DNA from: an uncultured Bacteroidia bacterium
GTDB lineage: Bacteria; Bacteroidota; Bacteroidia; J057; CALAJH01
Direction: 5' to 3'
DNA length: 64,000 nt
Assembly: GCA_937922655.1 (NCBI GenBank)
Contig: CALAJH010000011.1
Span: forward strand, 1-64,000
Shown: positions 62,092 through 64,000 of the stretch, piece after piece
Layout of the letters: every line of letters starts with the position of its first letter
Numbering within the stretch: the stretch's first letter is position 1
Translations under genes and position numbers: made by a program
Notes under the pieces: generated by a model
What the model saw: the letters and a program-made list of their open reading frames with translations, nothing else
Told to the model about the DNA's origin: nothing
Database searches by the model: none

Positions 62092-62994
62092 CCATTGTTT
62101 GCGTTTGAAATAAATATAAATAATCAAAACGACGACAATCATCAGTCCCCACGCCATGGGATATCCCCACCAAACATGAAGTTCGGGCATGTTGTCGAAG
62201 TTCATTCCGTATACGCCCGCAATAAACGTCAGCGGAAGAAAGAATACCGAAAGCATGGTTAGTACGCGCATGATTTCGTTGGTGTTGTGCGCGGAAAGGG
62301 ATAAATAAACGTTGAGAATGTTGGCGAGATTGTCGGTGATGGCCGTGGCGCGGTAGAGATGGTTGCCGACGTTTTCCTCGACGCTTTTAAGACAATGTTG
62401 GTAGGCGGGATATTCCGACCATAATTTTACGACGATGTTTTGTTGCATTCTCAAAAGACTCTTGACGACCGAGGAATGTTGTTTGAGTTCGTAAAATTCT
62501 TTGAAAGTAAACGGTTGTTTGACGTTGTCAAAAATTTTGCGTTCGAAACCGTCGATGGTATTTTCGGCTGCTTCGAGAGTAATGGAATAGCTGTCGGCTA
62601 CGGCCGCCATGATTTCGGCCGCCAAAGCCATTGCCCTTCGATCGTATTCTCGTTCATTGGTTTGCGTCCATTCGCGTTTAAATTTTTCAAAAAAAGGCAT
62701 TTGCCCGCGATGCAAAGTAAGTACGTAATCATCGCCGATAAAAATGGCCAGTTTTCGAGACAAATCGTGTATGGTTTGGGCTTGCAGGTTCGCGCGTTCG
62801 TCGAAACATCGCAACATTATAAACTGTACGCCGTGCAATTTTTCGGCTTTGGGAAGGTGGTGCGGCTCCAAAAAATCCTCGAGCATGTCGGGATGAAGAC
62901 GATATTTTTCCCCGATGGCCGTCAATTCGTCCTGCGTGGGATTGGTTACGTCCACCCACACGTAACCCTCGTTTTGATATACCTGTGTTATCAC
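62086..62994 (-). CDS. corA: CorA-family magnesium/cobalt transporter
   Basis: A 302-residue inner-membrane channel for divalent cations. GTG at 62994 is the start (MITQVYQNEGYVWVDVTNP); it overlaps the namZ stop (GTGA). Large cytoplasmic domain about 1-240 with DMLEDFLEPHHLPKAEK near 38, then two C-terminal transmembrane helices with the selectivity-filter YGMN near 266 (FFLPLTFIAGVYGMNFDNMPEL) and a final basic tail (YFKRKQWL). The MPEL motif in the periplasmic loop is also conserved. Coupled translation with namZ. Confidence 0.95.
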   Translation of the reverse strand: MITQVYQNEGYVWVDVTNPTQDELTAIGEKYRLHPDMLEDFLEPHHLPKAEKLHGVQFIMLRCFDERANLQAQTIHDLSRKLAIFIGDDYVLTLHRGQMPFFEKFKREWTQTNEREYDRRAMALAAEIMAAVADSYSITLEAAENTIDGFERKIFDNVKQPFTFKEFYELKQHSSVVKSLLRMQQNIVVKLWSEYPAYQHCLKSVEENVGNHLYRATAITDNLANILNVYLSLSAHNTNEIMRVLTMLSVFFLPLTFIAGVYGMNFDNMPELHVWWGYPMAWGLMIVVVLIIYIYFKRKQWL

Positions 62995-64000
62995 GGATAA
63001 AGCAAGTATTTGTTGCGAACGGCTTTGAATTTGTCGATGTCTTCCTGCCAACTTTGCCAAATATCGACGGAGGGTTTGTCGGCAACAACGTCCGCTTTTA
63101 GCTGTTCGCTTCCCGTCAGTTTTTCAAAAAAAGAATTGAAAAAAGGTTTGTCTCCGTCGTAAGATTTATACATAAGTTTCAACAATTCGACTCCGGCGAT
63201 AAAACGATTGTTGCCCGAACTTTGAGGGTCCAACGTCAGCAAATATCCATGACAAACTTGGTCTTTGTACAAGGGATTGGCCGATTTTCCCGGCGTCGGA
63301 CGCGGGGTAAAGGTGGTGGATTTGAGGGTTAAAGCGCCTAAAACCGTATCGTTGAATGTACGCGAAGTGGGAAATCCGACGACGGAAAACGGTGTTTTTG
63401 TACCTCGTCCGACGCTGACGCTTGTGCCTTCGTACCAGCACAGTACGGGATAAAGTTCGGCGGATTCGGGTGTGGGAAGGTTGGGCGACGGCGCGACCCA
63501 ATCCATTTTCGTATCGTTCCAACGCATGTCGTGCCGATAGTTTTGAGTGGTTACCACGTGCAACTTTGCTTTTTTTCCGGTTTTGAGCCAGCCTTCTTCA
63601 TTGACCATTGTCGCGTATTCGCCGACGGTCATACCGTGAATTATGGGTACGTTGTGCATTCCGACAAACGATTTGTACGCGTTTTTCATTAAAGGTCCGT
63701 CCACGAAAAAACCGTTGGGATTGGGACGGTCCAAGACAATCAACTCGACTTCGGCTTGTGCGCAAGCGTCCATGACGTAAGTCAAAGTGGAAATATAAGT
63801 ATAAAATCTTGCGCCGACATCCTGTACGTCGAAAACGACGAAGTCGAGGCCCGAAATTTCGGATTGACGGGGGCCGTGGCGCTCGCCGTAAAGGGAAACG
63901 ACGGGAATACCGGTTTTGGGGTCTTTGCCGTCCACAACCGATTGTCCCGCTTCGGCTTGTCCTCGAAAGCCGTGTTCGGGGGCGAAAATGGAAACGATTT
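62991..64000 (-). CDS. namZ: Exo-beta-N-acetylmuramidase NamZ (DUF1343), 5' end outside window
   Basis: The frame enters at the right edge and stops at 62991; about 336 residues are visible and the N-terminus is missing. The edge holds APEHGFRGQAEAGQ, the DUF1343 active-site-region motif, followed by TGIPVVSLYGERHGP, FDVQDVGARFYTYISTL, VLDRPNPNGFFVDGP, and WVAPSPNLPTPESA, all family hallmarks. NamZ removes terminal MurNAc from peptidoglycan fragments, and DUF1343 proteins of Bacteroidota are usually periplasmic lipoproteins or exported. Translationally coupled to corA. With DUF1460 it gives this window two wall-recycling enzymes. Confidence 0.92.
   Translation of the reverse strand, partial: IVSIFAPEHGFRGQAEAGQSVVDGKDPKTGIPVVSLYGERHGPRQSEISGLDFVVFDVQDVGARFYTYISTLTYVMDACAQAEVELIVLDRPNPNGFFVDGPLMKNAYKSFVGMHNVPIIHGMTVGEYATMVNEEGWLKTGKKAKLHVVTTQNYRHDMRWNDTKMDWVAPSPNLPTPESAELYPVLCWYEGTSVSVGRGTKTPFSVVGFPTSRTFNDTVLGALTLKSTTFTPRPTPGKSANPLYKDQVCHGYLLTLDPQSSGNNRFIAGVELLKLMYKSYDGDKPFFNSFFEKLTGSEQLKADVVADKPSVDIWQSWQEDIDKFKAVRNKYLLYP

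Overview
The window is bacterial chromosome from a member of the Bacteroidota, most plausibly a Saprospiria/Chitinophagia-type lineage (the class is an inference). Evidence for the phylum: five secreted proteins end in (or appear to end in) type IX secretion sorting domains (YPNP/FPNP motif plus a terminal beta-sandwich); several clade-restricted families occur (DUF5686, DUF6952, alternative GlmU-like nucleotidyltransferase, DUF4625 lipoprotein, the small family misnamed 'ABC transporter ATPase'); and promoters read TTTG-N20/21-TAnnTTTG, the Bacteroidota sigma consensus, instead of -35/-10 boxes. Coding density is high. No rRNA, tRNA, CRISPR array or prophage was recognised.

Layout. 0-3.6 kb: a minus-strand pair, a UPF1-like superfamily 1 helicase followed by a 374-residue unknown protein, possibly part of a defence operon that continues beyond the left edge. 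4.2-12 kb: a sphingomyelinase-like phosphodiesterase, a sugar nucleotidyltransferase, and a 1733-residue T9SS-exported repeat protein preceded by a small exported protein. 12-17.7 kb: a 1073-residue pentapeptide-repeat protein, bioA and a DUF1460 amidase. 17.9-19.8 kb: a TerD-TerD-TerY module. 19.9-31.8 kb: M14 carboxypeptidase, YfhO-like membrane protein, cdsA, DUF488, DUF5686 outer-membrane protein, a CxxCH-bearing surface protein, a beta-lactamase-fold hydrolase, PhoH and a lone receiver domain. 32-40 kb: an NAD(P)-binding protein, a fused beta-oxidation enzyme, a second exo/endonuclease-phosphatase, and a two-gene surface-protein operon closed by a bidirectional terminator.

40-53 kb: a His-rich lipoprotein whose promoter is covered by two copies of a TTGCAAC/GTTGCAA palindrome, a decayed IS1-family transposase, and a housekeeping run: ffh, dnaX (split by an A10 slippery tract, so gamma and tau forms are predicted), a methyltransferase, then on the minus strand efp-atpC-ddl(tandem fusion)-lptF/G, then parB-coaE-lipoprotein. 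53-64 kb: two small exported proteins, a 1794-residue subtilase with ten CUB-like domains and a T9SS signal, an FtsB/DivIC protein, miaE, a glycosyltransferase, corA and a partial namZ.

Themes: envelope building and recycling (Ddl, LptF/G, CdsA, DUF1460, NamZ, FtsB), a large T9SS surface/exo-protein complement, and core information processing (Ffh, DnaX, EF-P, MiaE). The items most worth testing are the dnaX frameshift, the duplicated metal-regulator-like operator, the double Ddl, and the helicase pair at the left edge. All family calls were made by reading the sequence by eye; no search was run.
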